Source: an uncultured Collinsella sp. (GTDB lineage Bacteria > Actinomycetota > Coriobacteriia > Coriobacteriales > Coriobacteriaceae). Taken from it: a DNA stretch of 5,340 bases. The stretch is taken from positions 1-5,340 of the forward strand of contig URBA01000114.1 of the NCBI GenBank assembly GCA_900545905.1, written 5' to 3'. The notes below the pieces were generated by a model. That model made no database searches. It saw only the letters and a program-made list of their open reading frames with translations, and was not told the origin of the DNA. The position numbers and the translations under genes were made by a program. Positions within the stretch are counted from its first letter, which is position 1; each line of letters starts with the position of its first letter. Shown here piece by piece: positions 5,184-5,340 of the stretch.

Positions 5184-5311
5184 TTATTCAGCCGCCTCGC
5201 GCAAGGCAGACATCGTAGCCGCATATTGCTGCTGCAGCGCATGCATTCCCTCGCGAGCGCCGTCAACAGCATCGGCGCCGCGCAGCGCTTCGGTCACCAC
5301 GACCGCTGGCT
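5184..5311 (-). CDS. C-terminal end of an unidentified protein, cut by the adapter
   Basis: Only the last 41 codons are present, ending in TAA at 5184-5186. The other two - strand frames meet stops quickly, and this frame has the GC-rich codon use of the flanking genes (ALRGADAVDG, then REGMHALQQQYAATMSALRE), so I accept it as coding. The sequence is alanine-rich and should form an amphipathic helix, ending in ALREAAE. No domain is recognisable and I do not assign a family. The reading frame is cut by the adapter at 5312. The following 230 bases up to the DUF2975 start contain no gene that I can support, only the inverted repeat and the palindrome. Confidence 0.6.
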
Positions 5312-5340
5312 CTGTCTCTTATACACATCTGACGCTGCCG
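5312..5340 (-). other. Nextera (Tn5) sequencing adapter, right end
   Basis: CTGTCTCTTATACACATCT (5312-5330) is the inverse complement of the Tn5 mosaic end, followed by GACGCTGCCG, the inverse complement of the Nextera read-1 stem. Together with the left end, this shows the same adapter type on both sides of the insert. It is not a biological transposon end. Confidence 0.98.

Noticed and set aside
1..5340. Composite transposon bounded by Tn5 ends
   Set aside because: The mosaic ends are joined to Nextera primer stems at the contig edges and no transposase is present, so they are library adapters.
1..5340. CRISPR arrays, tRNA, rRNA, and known riboswitches
   Set aside because: No regularly spaced direct repeats, no tRNA cloverleaf or conserved rRNA stretches, and no recognisable riboswitch core were seen on either strand by eye.

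Overview
This window is a bacterial chromosomal fragment bounded at both ends by Nextera/Tn5 sequencing adapter (1-24 and 5312-5340). The genuine insert is about 25-5311. The flanking genes are GC-rich (41 of 60 bases G+C at 1021-1080), with strong AGGAGG-type ribosome binding sites and short intergenic hairpins. I infer a high-GC gut actinobacterium of the Coriobacteriia (Collinsella-like), from general style only, not from a marker gene.

Layout. On the + strand, 25-549 is the 3' part of a polar amino acid ABC transporter ATPase, cut by the adapter. It is followed at 637-1446 by a complete class I glutamine amidotransferase-fold gamma-glutamyl hydrolase (PuuD type). A GC-rich hairpin (1480-1521) lies between this gene and a convergent block. 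On the - strand, reading from right to left, come five complete genes and one fragment. The fragment is the last 41 codons of an unidentified gene (stop at 5184). Next is an intergenic region with a long perfect inverted repeat (5096-5159) and an operator-like palindrome (4974-5007). Then come a DUF2975 membrane protein (4393-4953) and a YozG-like XRE regulator (4054-4383), ended by an intrinsic terminator (about 3984-4016). Finally, a sigma-A-like promoter (3947-3975) precedes a tightly packed three-gene ABC exporter: ATPase (3183-3908), permease 1 (2362-3186) and permease 2 (1560-2378).

How the genes may work together. DUF2975 and the YozG-like regulator form a two-gene operon of a recurring type; the palindrome in front of it is a natural candidate for its autoregulatory site. 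The ABC operon has its own promoter. It resembles in layout the exporters used for peptide antibiotic self-protection or cell-envelope stress (one ATPase with two different six-helix ABC-2 permeases, as in LanFEG). No precursor peptide or modification enzyme is visible, so its substrate is unknown. Its G+C is clearly lower than that of the + strand genes (29 of 60 at 3301-3360), which suggests a different history.

I do not see a convincing undescribed system. The features most worth following up are the exporter beside a membrane-protein/regulator pair, the 34-bp palindrome, and the 18-bp-arm inverted repeat with a third partial copy.
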